Shown: positions 1 to 14,051, numbered from the stretch's first letter. The stretch: 64,000 nt of DNA from Labyrinthula sp. Ha (GCA_015227615.1 JAALGZ010000030.1:62001-126000); one strand, 5' to 3'. The notes: generated by a model not told the origin, from the letters alone. Program-made: numbers and translations.

Positions 1-518
1 TAAGATATGCATAGCCTAAATCTTCATAAACAGTAAATCTAGCATTGTCTTTAACAATAGTCTTAGAAGTTTCTATATCTTCAAAAGCACATCCATTATC
101 TATTACTTGTCCAACTTTATTATTCTCAGTTATATATTTTGAATTCTGCACAAATATTAAAATAGAAGCAGAAAAAAATATAATTGAAACAAAAGCTCCA
201 CAAGCAACAATTCCTATCGCTTTTTTAGTACTTCTTGAGAATTGAACTTTTCTTTCATCAAACTGACCACTTAAGTGTTCGACAGCTTCAGCCTCTGTAA
301 GTATTAAGATCTCATTTTCTTGTAAATTAATTTCTACTTTTTCTCTTTCTTTTTCTTCTCTTATACGTTCTAACATTCCTTCTATCACAAGTTGATCCAC
401 TAGAAATTAAGAAAACTAATAAACTACTCTGAGCTATTTCATCAGAGATATTCCCTGTACTTTCATTTCTTCCTAATCTTCTGTCTAAATTACTTTCCTT
501 TTGTTTTAAAGTATTCAT
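1..518 (-). CDS. Membrane protein of unknown family, 5' part only (runs off the window)
   Basis: Two exons on the minus strand: 428-518 and 1-399, with the reading frame still open at position 1. The 163 visible residues show a hydrophilic N-terminus, a charged Glu/Lys/Arg-rich helical stretch (about residues 40-60, possibly coiled coil), and one clear membrane segment at about residues 90-114. A stretch with two cysteines and acidic residues follows, presumably on the other side of the membrane. There is no signal peptide before the charged region, so the N-terminus is probably cytosolic. The start ATG at 518 follows an A-rich leader like the other genes here. Splicing out 28 nt joins the two frames; without it the first frame runs into a Lys/Arg-rich tail and stops. 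I do not recognise the family. Confidence that it is a real gene is good; function is unknown. Confidence 0.75.
400..427 (-). other. 28-nt intron in the membrane protein gene
   Basis: On the minus strand it begins GTAGTTTATT and ends TTTCTAG. Removing it joins a phase-1 codon (A|TG) and carries the frame from the short first exon into the long open frame with the membrane segment. No other GT/AG pair nearby does this. A CTTAAT a few bases before the acceptor could serve as branch point. Confidence 0.75.
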
Positions 519-3500
519 CTTTGATTATGTATGAATTTTTTTACTATTTGTATTTAATGTTAAATAAGGACAAATCCAACTTCCAAAAAAAATGGCCAAT
601 TTTATTCCGTTAATTAAAAGGTAGTGCCATTCATTTTAATATTCACCCCTTAAGGGTAATAATATGCCGTATCAATTGATTCGTTTACTCAAAAAAAAAG
701 AAAAGAAAAAATATGAATATCATATTTATAATTTCTTAAAGAAGAACTCTTCCGCGGTAAACTGCTGCTTAGAGTGAGATAACAATATGTTTTAATATTT
801 TCGAACATTTATGAAACTCGGAATTTTCTCTTCCTGTTTAAGGCCAAAACAAAACAAATTCTGATGACAGCTCATTGATTTAACAATTATTACGACGCAA
901 AAAGAAATACAAACGATTATGGTACATTAACAAAGATTAGTTCATTTGCTTGTTGATTATTTGGGTAGTTGTAGAATCTTTTTTCTTTGCAAAGAACGTA
1001 AATACATAGGTATCTTGTGCAAAGAATATCGTTAAAAAATATGTCAGCACAAACAAAACCTTTTTTTCTTCAAAGTATTTTATGATATCTATAATGAACA
1101 TAAGATTAATCATCATAACTCATGAAAACAATAGTGCAACTTTCCTACTTAAATGTGTCAGAAAGACGAATCTAATACAATTCTTTTCAGAAAATGAACG
1201 CTCAAATCTTCTTTATTTTATAAAGAGCACCTCTGTTAAAATTTAGATGTTGCTTTCATTATTTTATGAGGGGCGAGCCTAGAAAAGATATGTATTTTCT
1301 TGTAGGAACTCGTATTAATATGACAGAGATTTGTATAATTAAAACCAACCGAATCTTCAAATTTTATTTTTTCTTTTCTAAGTTACTGAAAATTGGTCAT
1401 AGATAAGGTTAGAGTCAAGTTTCTTAATATTTAACATATTAGAAGCTCTGTCGTCACTGTTTCATAGTTGTGTTTACAACCAACTTAAATTGAGCCAAAA
1501 ACTATTGCTGAGATTAATAGGGAAGTTCTTAGATTTCTTTCGAATAAACCTCGGAGGTACCATAAATCATTAATAACTCTGGGTGGTCACCATTTTTCAC
1601 GATGTTTTGTCATTTAGTATCTCCCATTCAGGAATATTTGACATTTAAGGGTATCCCTTTTCAGAGTTTCTGAGATCTTGGAAATAGGATACATTGCTAC
1701 GAAGTCTATGCAGAATACACCAATTCTCAAACAAAGTTGCTTCTAGGTCTAAATTTAGCTGTCATTTCGACTGGTAAGGTCTGTTTGGGCTCTAGACAAG
1801 TATTTTTTGAGGTATTACATGGATTGATGTTTAGAAAAACAGCATTTTAGCCCAATATCGACTTTCCTTAAAAAAAGCATTAAACCTCTTATAAAAAACG
1901 GAAGTTAAGCTATTAGGTCGTGTTTTTTAGTTGTCGAGGGCTTCATAGTGAAATAATTTAGGAGATTATAGCAAAACTGAGTGCATTCGTATTTTCAGAT
2001 GTGCATACTTTGAACATTTGACTTTTCTGAGTGAAGTTTAGCTCAGCTACAGTTAACTAGAGAAAAAAATATCCTGATAAGTTATTTTAAAAGCTAGGTA
2101 TGGTAAATACTTCGGGTCTGACAAGAATCAGATCATCTATAGAGTTATTCTTCATGATGTTACGTTTGAATGTATATTTACTAGAGATCTGTGAACTTAG
2201 TGCAAAGTACCCTTAAAATTATCCTTTGTTAGGGTTTAAAGTACTCATCCTCATTAAATACCCTGACAAATCACATGATTGAAAAGGTTTTTGTAATTTG
2301 AAACACATTGTGGATGATAATATTGTATTTGAGGAAGGTTTCGTGACAAAAACTAACAAGAACTATATGCTATATTTTCAATAATTATGGCTTTTTATAC
2401 TTTATGTTTTTTTAATCCTCTGAATTCTTATGTGCATAAGTACTAGGTTTAGTTTGCAATATGTTTTGAGCTTTTTAGAAGAGTTGAAAAGGTATTATTG
2501 GTTATATGACCATTATACTGCATTTTTGAAAAAATCGTGGATGATGTTTTCAACACCCTGAATTAACAAAAGTATAAAACAGTATTATTTACTGTTAGGT
2601 AAAGCTTAAATATAGAAAGTAACAATTACAGATTACAGAGGTAATGTAACCTTTTCTTCATTGTTTTCTGATCTATATAAAATGAATGAGCTATATTTTG
2701 GCGATACTTTGCGTTCTACATGTATTTATTCTTTTCATATCCTATATTATCTTATATGGTTACAAAGAAATTTAAGAGAGCATTCCAAAACTGTATTTTG
2801 TTTTTTATAACTCTAAAATTTTATTGTGAAATGATCTTTGCAATTATTGGCAAATGCGCCTAAAATACAGGATGATATGAAAAGAGCAAAATAGAAAAGT
2901 ATCTTTCAGTGGTTAAAAACAAAAAAATAAAGACCAGTTATTAGAAATAGATTTAGTTATAGATTAAATAGGTTGCAATAATTCTATAGATAAAAATTGA
3001 GCGAGATACAAGAGAAACAAAAATACGACTTGAAATTGACAAATATTTTTCAAATATAGAAGTACGTAGTTTAACCCTAGTATTTTCACGTAAAAGAAAA
3101 TAAAAAAGCTATAAAATCTTGTAAACTAGCATTTATAAAATTTTAAAATTTTATTTGGTTTAAAAAGAAGAAGTATTGACTGAGGAAAATGGCTTTTACT
3201 GAGGAAAATTTCCCTATGGTAAATCTTGCTTTGATATTCGGATATTAAAACGTAATTAACTCGTGATTAAATTCTTAAGAAACTAAACTCCTTTTTTTGA
3301 ATGCATGGAAAAATAAAATATATTTTGAATGATGTGTTAGAGATTTTCTGAAAAGGAGCTTAAGCTAAGATACAAGTATTTCTATATCAAAACTATACAA
3401 AATTCTTCGTATGACCAAGGTATTACCTCTATTTTTTCAGTTGATTTCTCTCTCAGACGCAAGAATTATATTTTACGGCCATGTAAAAAAGGTATTTGGA

Positions 3501-6500
3501 ATACTTAACTGCTCTCTAGGAGTTGATTCTTTGCTTAATTTGCTCCCGAGTCAGATTTTCTTTCCATTTTAGCCCTTTACAGGAAAAATATACATATAAT
3601 AAATTTTGAAGACATGATTTGTGACAAAATATTAAATTGTTGAAAGATTTTGGGAACATAAAAGTTATCGCGAACATCATGCTGAACAATATTTTCCGTC
3701 AAACTCATGATCCGGTAAGGATTCTTTATCGTTAATAAGGGTAAGCAAAAAATTTGCTTTCCCCCGATATTTAACGTCAAAATGAGAAGAAACCCTAATA
3801 AAGAGCTTGGTATTATCGCAAGACATTTACTCAAATTAGGTATAGGGGGCCTTTGAGGAAAAGAACTCAATAATCAAATGATATTAACAAATTTTTTGAT
3901 TTTTTATTTTTTTTTGGCACTTTTATATTCCTCAAATGATATTAGAGTTTTTTTCTTACTTAAGTTGACCCTGCATGTGATATTTCATGTTACAAACGTT
4001 CTTGGAAATTAGGACTGGTTTTGAGATTGGTGAGCATTTTGTAATAATTATTTCCTGATGAAATAGATCGTAGAATATTGAGCAGAACTATACCCTTTTG
4101 GGGTACAACACTATCACGCTTATTACCTATTAAAGCAACACAAGCAATATATAAAATAAATTTGTAGTTAAGAATCAAGCCCTTTATAAAGGACTTAAAA
4201 TATATTTAGCAATTGTATTATTTATCCTTAAATATTACATCACATACTTTCTATTTTACTGTTGGTTTAGTGCACATTAATATTAATCGCGTAAGTCATC
4301 TAATTCATTCTCAACACATCTACGAAAACTTTAGAGATCGTAATATCTCCAGCAATATTTATGTCACATGGACAAATAGAATATCCTCCATGTACTGTTT
4401 CTTTTTTATTCTTGTTTCGTATAAAATTTTGTCAAAATGATCACATGACTATGGAATAAATTAGTTCAGAAGTATGTTTTTCCAAATTAAGTGCTATCTC
4501 CCATGTTCTAAATGAAATTAATTGCTCAGGTAGACAAGTGGGTGAGTTATATAGTCAGAACCTCGACTGACACTCAGAGTAATATTAAGACTCAGCTAAA
4601 AGGGTTAGGAAAAACCCCATATAAAAAAGTAAATTAAGAACGCTCAAAACTACTTTGCTATATCATCAGAGTGTCTAGAGACACCACTATTTTATATAAT
4701 TTTTCTCATCTGAGTTTGTTAAGTTCAACAGCAAATTATGTCAAATGTCAAAGTTCATGCTTCGGAAAATTCCAGGGTCTTAATTAGAATAAAGCCATAA
4801 AGATCCACAAGATACTACTATAAATGGGAAATAAAATAAAATATTTAAAAACCACCAAATAAGAGAAAGTAAAACCATTCTAATACTTCAAATATAATAA
4901 ATTCTTAATGGATGATGATTTCTCTGGAGAGAGAGAGAGAGAGTATCTATGTAGCTTATACTGGCTGAAAGTGAGCAAATGTTTTTTACCAAAAAATAAA
5001 GTATTAAAGTCAAATCAAATTCAGCGTGCTGTGAGTGCTAATTATTACTCTGATGCTAATATTAAATTTGATGCTAAGCTGTCTAAGTATATTTCTCTGG
5101 CAAAAGCTATGATCATGATGGCAACCACTGTAAAACTTGTACTAAGTAAAGGGAATCTCAGGATGCCTTGACTGGTGATGAACATTATTTTTCTGAATTA
5201 GCTGTATTGGTGGACATCTAAGTTAACTATGCCTTTTTTATAATTTATATAAAACTTATGTACATTAAAATTCAGAAAGACATTGTTATAAAAGTAGCGA
5301 GAGGAGCTAGAGATGGTTAATTTTTCTGAAGATATAATTTCATGATTGGGTTGGTAAAGTTTTAAATAAACTGTCTCTGTGGAAGCGAAAAATTCGAATT
5401 AATTTTACCAAAAGAAAATAAATTTATACTAAAAGGCCTATATCTTAAGTAATATCTACAAAGGTAGTAAGAAACCCTAGAAAGTACCGTTTAGAATATA
5501 TATAAGGTAGGATCGTTCAAAATATTAGTTGTTGGAGATTTCTTTTTCGGTTTTGAATTTTCGTATGATCTTGACTTTGAGTACAATTTTACGAAAACAT
5601 ATGATTTCTTAAACTAGTTCATGTCCTAAAGGAATCTGGTACAACTTATCCTTCTTTAGTTTTTAATGGTATAATCAAAGCTCCGACTTAATCTGCAACA
5701 GGGTAAAAAGCTATCCGCACTTGGTGCACTATGTATTTTGCAACTAAACCGCCCTCAGATTTAGAGGTTTCTTTGGGTAAAGAACTTCTACCCTTTAAGA
5801 TCAACTTGGATATGTTATTTTCATTGCTTTGGGCCAGTTGAAGCAAATGAAACTCATATTTAAGACCTTTACATGATCTCCAGTAGGAACATTAGCAGAA
5901 TTACCTACTAAGTTAAGCAAAAAAAATATTGTGTTAAACCCAAACCAGCGGAATTTTGGTTTTCCTAATAGATTGAACCAGAGAGTTTAATAGTTCCATT
6001 CAATATCCAAATTGAGGGGTAAAAGCAAGCGGTGCAAACCAAAACATTGAACTAACCTCTACAATATTATCATCAAAAGATACAAATTTATGAGTCTGAA
6101 ACCATATCCAAGGTAAATGATCTTTTCAGGTAGGGAATAACTACATCTCAAGAAACGGAAGCCCGATTTTTCCAAGAACTAGAAAAATGGCTTGAATTCT
6201 ACATAGCCTTTGATTAGTAAAACTCAAACTATATAATTACGGAGAAGCATCATCAGGACGATATAAATTCTTTTCTGGAATTTCACATCTGAGAGAGGAT
6301 GTTATATCGAAGAGTTTTCCATTTATTTTGCTCAGCATTAACCTACCTTCCCAACAATATGGACTTGTTTGATGCAACGATCAATTCAAATACATTACTC
6401 TAGCTAATCTTCTTCCTAATTGGGATTTTTATCTCCAACCGCTATGTATCACACATCTAAAAAGATCGGAGAGAACAGAATGTTCAAATACTAAGGGACT

Positions 6501-8978
6501 GCGGTTTATGGTCAATGGCCAATATTTTAACACGTCAAAGACACATGCAAGTCATCATTTAAATATATTCTGACTTTTCCTGTACACATAAAATTTGATA
6601 CAGAGGAAAACAGAAGTGGAGAGGACATGAATTAAATACTCATAAATGCTACAAGGATATATTATGCTTCTAAAGAATAATCCAGATGGATTGTTTGAGG
6701 GTTCGATCCATCCTTAGCATATGAATTATCAACAAGTTTAAAGTTTCCTCGGAAAAGAAAATCACGATATAAGCCAAAGGCATACAGTTCACAGATTAGC
6801 ACCTGCTTAAGTTCGATATAAACATATGTGATTTTCTTTTGCAATCACTCCCGCGTTCCAAGTTTAAATCTAAAAGAATTCTGATCCATATTTTTCCTAT
6901 CCAAAGAAATCTTGATTATTTACACTATCCATATATACTTACACAATCTATTCCATCTTTTCTTCAACTTATAATCATAAAAATTCTTCCAATAAAAACA
7001 CTCATGATAGAGAAACATCATTACTTTTCCACTGTAACATATTTTTAATTGCAAAAGGAGAAGGCAACATAACTCTTGATATGGATTTTTTTTAATTATT
7101 TTCTTAGTTTTGGTGCCAGTTATGTTCTTGCCAGTTATATAATGAGAAAAAGAAATCAACTTTTATATAACACAAAATCAGCTATTTCAAGAATATATTT
7201 TCTTGAACCTTTATAATATGTATATTTTGGCTTCCCAAGTCATAATTTTTTTGTAGAGCTATATTTCATATTTTCATAGATTTATGTATTTCTTGAAATT
7301 GGATTTAAAAGTTTTAAGCTCTTTCTGATTTATATCTATTGTCTTAACAAAGTTCCAATACATATCTTTTATAAGGAATTAAGTAGTTGAATTCAATCCA
7401 TGTACACAACATCTATGCTAATTGCTAAAAATGTTTAATATATATATATGATTCACTTATCTCTTGATACTTTGTGCTCATTTTCAATTTCACTAGTTTC
7501 AGGTTTTGCAGTTAGCATATCTGTATTGTGGGAAACGTGACTATCCAACCAAAGATTCGAAATACAACATGAATGGGTTGTACATAATAATATTAGTTTT
7601 AGAGTGTTCGTTAAGTTCTGTTCAAATGAATTTAAACTGAATAATTGAAAACCTATAATATATAGATTCTAGATTTTGATTCTAACATCTTCTAAACTCC
7701 GCCAAATAAATCTGAAAGAATTTTTTTCCTTATAGTCTATTTTCCTAAATGTATCTTCTAATCACTCTTTCTACGTTGTATATCAGAACTCATAATACCC
7801 CCAGATAGTCAATAAATATGTTATCTGGGATAAATTTTGTACTCGATAACCAATATTTCCGATCAGTTCCACTTTTGATGCTGCTATGCTATATTAAATT
7901 CGCTTATGAGAGCAGCTCGCGAGGATGCAGGTCGCTTCATATAGGCACTCTCAATTGATGTATACGAAAAACAAAGAAATGACAAAATTTTCACTTAAGA
8001 GCATAAATTATTTTCTCTATTGCATAAAAATGAGAGATTTCTGAAAAAAAAATTCCACAACTAATTCTTATTGCTAAGAACATTCATCGCCTATAATGTA
8101 ACCCTTTCCACGTATTCGAATCCTTTACCTACGCATTAGCTTGAAGCCTAGTGCTTAAAATAGTTAGTTTACTCTCAGAGTATACATGAATATAGAGACT
8201 ACCGTGGAGCTTGTAAACACATGGTTGATCTAGCGTTTGTCTTTGTGAGACCGGAGGGATTCACGCGATAGCATAACATCTTTCACTCCGGGAAATCTCC
8301 AGTATTAATTACCTCAAGTTCTGAATTTAGTACCGAGCTAAATTTATTTATTTTTTCAAAGCGCTTAAATCTTAGAAACCCGAGTTACTCTCTTTTCTTA
8401 CATAATACTTTGATACTTGGAGCTAGAAGTAATATTGGTTCATAAATATATTGAAACCATTGAATAGATGAATAAGGGCAAGGTTGTGTGTTGTAAATAG
8501 ATTAATTTACTTACAATATCCATATACTTTGTCTAATATGTTTTTATATATCCATTTTAGTCGTTTAATCAATTTAATTTAGAGCATCAACCAAATAAAA
8601 AATTATTAAACTTTTCTTGAATAGATATTATATTTTATTTCACTTAAAAATACCATACCCCACTCCTTGGTGTCTACTTGGGGTTAAATTGATTTATTTT
8701 GACCTCTTTACTCCGCAAAATAGTCTTGAAGCGAATATTTGGTTGTTTGAACTGGTTAAATTATATCAATAGTACTGATTTTTAAAATATGTATGGCTTT
8801 TCAATGAATACTATTTAATTTAATACTCATATATTCTATTTATAGTAACTCTTACATACCTTGTGTGGTTTCAAACAGTTTCTCTTACGGAATTATACTC
8901 TTGAGCTCTTCTGGTGTTATTAAATGTGCTATTCTAACATTGGATTGTGTAAGATAAAGATGAAAAATATGACCTTAG

Positions 8979-9015
<37 letters not shown>

Positions 9016-10881
9016 ATCTAGAGACCCATAGAAAATTAATCTATTACATAACTTACTGATTTTAGTCGTAGAGTAGTAAAAGTATTTTTACTTTTTTCAA
9101 TGCTATCTTAAGCTCTTATATAACATCTGCTTCAAGTATAAACTCACATGGTTTGAATTTATTTATGAATAACCTCCATGTACATATTTCCTTTTGAATC
9201 ACCTGATTCCCTGTTCAAATTTCAACATTTTTTCGCATTAGACAAACTCTTTAACAATATTTAATTATTAGGCAAATCTATTATCCTAGGATAATGCAAA
9301 TTTTTTTATCCAGTACTCAGACTAGTGATAATATTATTTTGGACCAAATATTGCGAACTTTCTTGTGTTGAAATACAAAACTTAATTAATTTATACACAG
9401 CCCAACGAAGTCAGAATACTGTAGTGGCATAACTTTGGAATATTTACTTTATTGGCAGGTGAATATTATACTTTAAAATATGTAAGAAAACATTCTGTGT
9501 TTAATTCATTCGGATAAATATATGTTTCTGTAAGTTTTAGATTTTTAAGATTTGTACTGCTGGAATCTCGCCTATTATTAGTTAGATATGATACATAGGT
9601 CTGTATAGATGTTTAATCTTATTGTACATTTACTAGCGCAGAAACAATTTGTTCATCTATTAGCACTGAAAACCTAATATTTCTTGAGTAGTTAATATCT
9701 AATAAGTTTGAACCATATACGAAATACCACATTAATATATGTGCTCTTCGCTAATGTTTGTTATATAATTTGTGGGAATCTAATTATTAACTATTGTAGA
9801 ATCATAAAGACAAAGTTTTTCTGTTAATTACCAACACAATTAAATTTCTCTGCCTATCATCCATCAGTTTATTCTATTGCACCATAAGTTCTGATTTTGT
9901 ACTTTTATTTGTCATATCTTTCTTTTAGCTTTTGCCTCGTACCACGTACATAATAAGAAAACTTCAACTTTTACTTAGCTTAAGTCTGGAAACAGGACTA
10001 AAATTAGGAATAACAAAAATAAATTCATGTGGACTTAATAAATTTGATGCATATCTCAAAAATATGGCCCAAATTTCACCCTTATTTAAGAAATATTTCG
10101 AAATTGATGAATAGTCAGTTTATTGGTAAGTCTCGTATTAGGTTAGAGCATGATTTGAATATTCAAAAAAGAACTCTTTTGGTAAAAATATAGATTTAAA
10201 TCTCGATTGTAGGAAAGTTTCAATAAGTATCCCTCTAGCTGAACGAATATAAAATAAGATTATATAAATATACATATACGCGAGCTCGTAAATAGCGTTA
10301 AACGTCCAACTTATATAAAACAGTAAGAATAATAATTTCAAAGCCCTATACTTAGAATTTTTAGTAAAATAGAAGGATGTTATATCTCTTTAAACTTTCA
10401 GGACTTTAGAATGATTCTACTGGACTGAAACTCATTGCTAAACTTAAGATTCAAGTGGTTAGATGCTTTCGGGAATAATTATATTCAGAAATCTTATTTT
10501 GCGTTATCTTTCTATTTTAACATGAAAAACCTGCGGAAGTGTGTGGAACCATCTATCTTACATATCTGATACCTTTACTTCATAATCTCTCTGAAATTTA
10601 AATAATAAATTGTCATAAAGTTTTTTGTTTCTGTTTGTCTTTTATGAGGGTTTCAATCAAATAGTTTTGAAATATGATTGATTACATTGAAACTCTAATT
10701 ATCCTAAACCAAAAGAAAGATTTCAAAATATCCCTATTTATAAAACTTCAAAGTCTATAAAAACTAAGCCAATCATTTTGTTTAACAAGTTAAACAAATG
10801 AAGTTCTAAGGTATAGATTATAATATAAAATAGTTATCAAAGTTAATTGAATAATCTTAGATTAATCTTCGCATTTCAAAA
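519..10881. other. Gene-poor stretch of about 10.4 kb
   Basis: AT-rich DNA with stops in all frames; no ORF here has a recognisable domain or convincing codon bias. It holds a (GA) run at about 4924-4943 and a (TA) run at about 8983-9012. Around 5700-6450 the base composition is a little less AT-rich and feels like an eroded coding stretch, but I could not name it. A 60-codon ORF at 9932-10114 (+) has protein-like composition and no recognisable relative. No tRNA-like T-arm with a pairing stem was found. Confidence 0.5.
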
Positions 10882-11689
10882 TTATAGACTCTCTATCAAC
10901 AATGAAACTTTGTTGTGAAACTCTTGCACGAGCTGAGTTTTTTCAACCGCAAACAAATTGTTCATATCATTAAATTGAAACTTTCTTGCAGGTTTAATAA
11001 AATCTTTTTTATGCAGCAAATTATTGCACATAGATGTCAGAGCAATAATATTATTCACTTTTAATCTAAATAAAAATGAAATATGGTTAGAAAGTTCATC
11101 AAACAGTGAATTAAAAAACTGCAGTTTCACCATTATAAAGAATATATCCCGAGAAAATAAAAAAATGTTCAAGCTTTTTCAAGTACTCTTGATTTAACAA
11201 ATACGAACATAAAGGAAGCCAAGTAATCAGAATTCTCCTTTTAAATAGATAGCGACAAATAAGCTAGGTTTGCAAATCTAAGTAAAAGCTGATTATACTT
11301 GACAAGCATGAAAGGGGAAAAGCTAGTTGGACTCGAGAACAGTCTAATTTGAGAACTACCCTTTTTAATATATTTTTTTATTTCAGATTGAGGTTTAGTC
11401 ACTTGCAAGTTAAAAATACAAAAGTTTCTATTTTCTCCATAAGATTCAGAGCTTTGAATAACATGGACGGATTTTGGAATGGCTTTCTAGAATACTTTTT
11501 GAAAAGTTGTATTTTTGTAGCAGCTGGAAAAACTCTTAGAATAACTCTTTTAAAAGTCAAAACATCAGTGTACTGGTTTTCCAAAGAGCAAAAATTAACT
11601 TCGATATCATTCAAAAGTACGATCAGAACACTAATATCTCCATTGTCCAATTCTCCATCGAAGAATTCACACCGTAAATTTAGGTATTT
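10882..11689 (-). pseudogene. Decayed LRR-like gene fragment
   Basis: Two open pieces on the minus strand, 11399-11689 and 10882-11172, lie in different frames with a stop-rich gap between. The upstream piece reads like a leucine-rich-repeat protein: regularly spaced Leu/Ile/Val, a stretch on an Ile-Gln-Leu-Phe core, and repeated Leu-Glu pairs. In character it is close to the 327-residue protein encoded at 14052-15035 and the broken gene at 39630-40634. No start codon is visible: the upstream piece opens directly after a TGA at 11690-11692. I read it as a remnant of the same multicopy family. A 162-codon ORF on the opposite strand (11349-11837) overlaps it but is less protein-like. The link to the family is by composition and spacing only. 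Confidence 0.4.
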
Positions 11690-11837
11690 TCAACTTTTTT
11701 ATACAATCCCTGTATATATCTATAGAAACATGATAACTTTTTCCATATTGGCATATTACATGTACATTGCCTTTTCCTGTTACATAGGTGGAAGCTATGA
11801 TTTTCAGACCCCACATGATGAAATGAAATCTCAGTGA

Positions 11838-12980
11838 CAGGATCCAAACTCTTTAAGCTCTAGAAAGAAGTATGGGTTATTACTCGAGTATTATGCTAAA
11901 AAGAGTTCCTATAATTGATTTGAAGTTGAAAAAAATGCTCCTAATTCTATTAGTTTCCAGATTGAAATGATTATGATAAAAAGCTTTATTTATTCCTTAT
12001 GGATAGGAAATTCTATGAAGACTATAGTAATGCAACATTGTAAACACATATTTGTTAAAGTTATTACAGAGAAAGTTTAAAACTAAAGACAACAGAAAGA
12101 TTTATTATATTTATTAAAATAAAATAAGCAAAGAATTAGAAAAATTTATAACATTATTCAATTATTTTATCGAAGACCTGAAATGTTCATGTAAAGATAT
12201 AGTTTTGATTATCAGCAAGAACTCAATGGAGCACCATGAGGAATAGAAAAAGCTACAATGTCTTTGCACATAAAAGGATAGAAAAATAATATATTATTTA
12301 TTTGGGCTAAACTAACCAGTGATTGAAATGAAATAAGTTTATAAAAAATCTTTTATGTAAAGAAAACATGGAGTTCAAGACAGAGTACATAGATTTCATT
12401 ACTAATTTGTATAAATGAAAAGGCAGATGAATCAAACAGATTAAGCTTCAAATTCTTTTTATAGGTTGATTTACTTCTTTAAATAAATTTTAATGTGAAG
12501 AAATAGACTGGTATTAGATAAGAAAATTATGTTTTAAATTCTACAACTACCTAAACCCTGCGAAGAAACAGAAAATGTGGAAAACATAGTTTAAGAGTAT
12601 ATATGTTCAACATAGTCAAAAGTAAGCGTATAAACTTTTTATGCATCATAACATCTATATGTACTAAGGTAAAAAGAATTGTTTTAACTACTTCTTTCTT
12701 CGATGGTAAGAATTTTCTTATGCTTATTAAATATCCAGTTAAAAAAAGAAATATATTTAGAAATTACAAGAAAAAATAGAGATAAACTATCTTATTTTTA
12801 TTAAATCATTCTAAAAAGCTTTAAATAAGTTTTTTTATCTTTTTAATGATACAAAATGCTAAATTTATTTTTCAAGTTTATTATAAAAGTCCCAGAAAAT
12901 CAACAATGTCCAAAATATACATTTAAACCCGGAATTAGAAATACAAAATAGCAAATAAATAAAACATAATAGTTAAAAGA
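11838..12980. other. Intergenic, nothing recognised
   Basis: Very AT-rich upstream region of the aldo/keto reductase gene. The last 80 bases are A-rich, as before the other start codons. No defined promoter motif could be picked out. Confidence 0.5.
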
Positions 12981-13991
12981 ATGAAGAAAACAGTACTTGG
13001 AACAGGAGAATCTGCTTTAGAAGTTTCGTGTATTGGTTATGGAGCAATGGGTTTAACAGCTTTTTATGATCCTTTTCCAACAGAAGAAGAATCTTTAAGA
13101 GTTTTGAAAACAGCATTTGATTCAGGAATAAGACATTTTGATACAGCTCAAATGTATGTTAGATTTGATGAAGAAGCAGGAATAGTTTATAATGAAGAAC
13201 TAATAGGAAAATTTCTAAAAACTTTAAACAATGAAGAAAGAAAAGAAGTTTCAGTTGCAACAAAATATTTTCCTGCTGTATTACAAAGTTTTTCAGTAAC
13301 AAATTTTGATGAAGAAGAGTTTAAACAAGCTTGTAATAGTTCATTAGAAAGACTTGGAGTTGATTGTATTGATTTATATTATTGTCACAGAATTTTTCCT
13401 TCTAATATTTCTGTAAAAACTTGGATGAATGGATTTAAAAAGTTAGTTGAAGAAGGAAAGATAAAAAGAGTTGGATTAAGTGAAGCAAGTGCTGAAATTA
13501 TAACTCAAGCACATAAAATATATCCAATTACTTGTATTCAACAAGAATGGAGCATTTTTGTGAGAGATTTGGAAGATGAAATAGTTCCTTTGTGTAAACA
13601 ACTTGGAATTGGAATTGTTGCTTATTCTCCAATGGGAAGAGGATTTCTTGCTGGAAAGTTTTCTGAAAATAAACCAGAAGGATTTAGATCTTCTGTTCCT
13701 TTTTTAAATCAAGAAAATATTGAAAAAAATAAGTTGCTCTTAGAAGAAATTAAAGGTTTAGCTGAACTGAAAAATTGTGGTATAAATCAAATCTGTTTAG
13801 CTTGGGTTATGAAAAAAGGTGGAATTCCAATTCCTGGATCTGCAAATTTAGAACATGTAAAAAGTAATTGTGATTCTTGGAAAGTTGATTTGAGTGAGAC
13901 TGAAATGTCAAGATTAGATGAAATTGGAAAGAAAGTAAATGGATTACGTGGAGATGCAGAATATATGATGTTTGCTTTCAATAATATTTAA
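12981..13991 (+). CDS. Aldo/keto reductase
   Basis: Single exon, 336 residues, about the usual length of a (beta/alpha)8-barrel aldo/keto reductase, which reduces aldehydes or ketones with NADPH in the cytosol. All four residues of the catalytic tetrad are visible: Asp54 and Tyr59 in FDTAQMYV, Lys95 in VATKYFP and His136 in YYCHRIFP. The start VLGTGESALEVSCIGYGAMG is the typical first strand, and the C-terminal IPIPGSANLEHV is the cofactor-phosphate loop. It resembles the AKR13/'auxin-induced'-type branch (substrate unknown) more than the AKR1 branch. The ATG follows an A-rich leader. The TAA is 60 bp from the stop of the convergent gene at 14052. The gene is intact; the exact substrate cannot be told from sequence. 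Confidence 0.95.
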   Translation: MKKTVLGTGESALEVSCIGYGAMGLTAFYDPFPTEEESLRVLKTAFDSGIRHFDTAQMYVRFDEEAGIVYNEELIGKFLKTLNNEERKEVSVATKYFPAVLQSFSVTNFDEEEFKQACNSSLERLGVDCIDLYYCHRIFPSNISVKTWMNGFKKLVEEGKIKRVGLSEASAEIITQAHKIYPITCIQQEWSIFVRDLEDEIVPLCKQLGIGIVAYSPMGRGFLAGKFSENKPEGFRSSVPFLNQENIEKNKLLLEEIKGLAELKNCGINQICLAWVMKKGGIPIPGSANLEHVKSNCDSWKVDLSETEMSRLDEIGKKVNGLRGDAEYMMFAFNNI

Positions 13992-14051
13992 AATATTTTT
14001 TGTGCTTAATATTAAGAGTTAAATACAAAAAATATAACCTCAGAAAGAAAT

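Noticed and set aside
3577-3870. 97-codon minus-strand ORF
   Set aside because: Contains some protein-like pieces but no domain, no leader pattern like the real genes, and lies in stop-rich surroundings.
6695-6715. GGGTTCGATCCATCC resembling a tRNA T-arm
   Set aside because: The flanking bases do not form a 5-bp T stem and no acceptor or anticodon arm can be placed.
8983-9012. (TA) run as a possible origin or matrix attachment site
   Set aside because: Simple TA runs are expected in DNA of this composition and carry no specific signal.
11349-11837. 162-codon ORF on the plus strand
   Set aside because: It overlaps the minus-strand LRR-like fragment, which has the more protein-like pattern. 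The plus frame has no domain.
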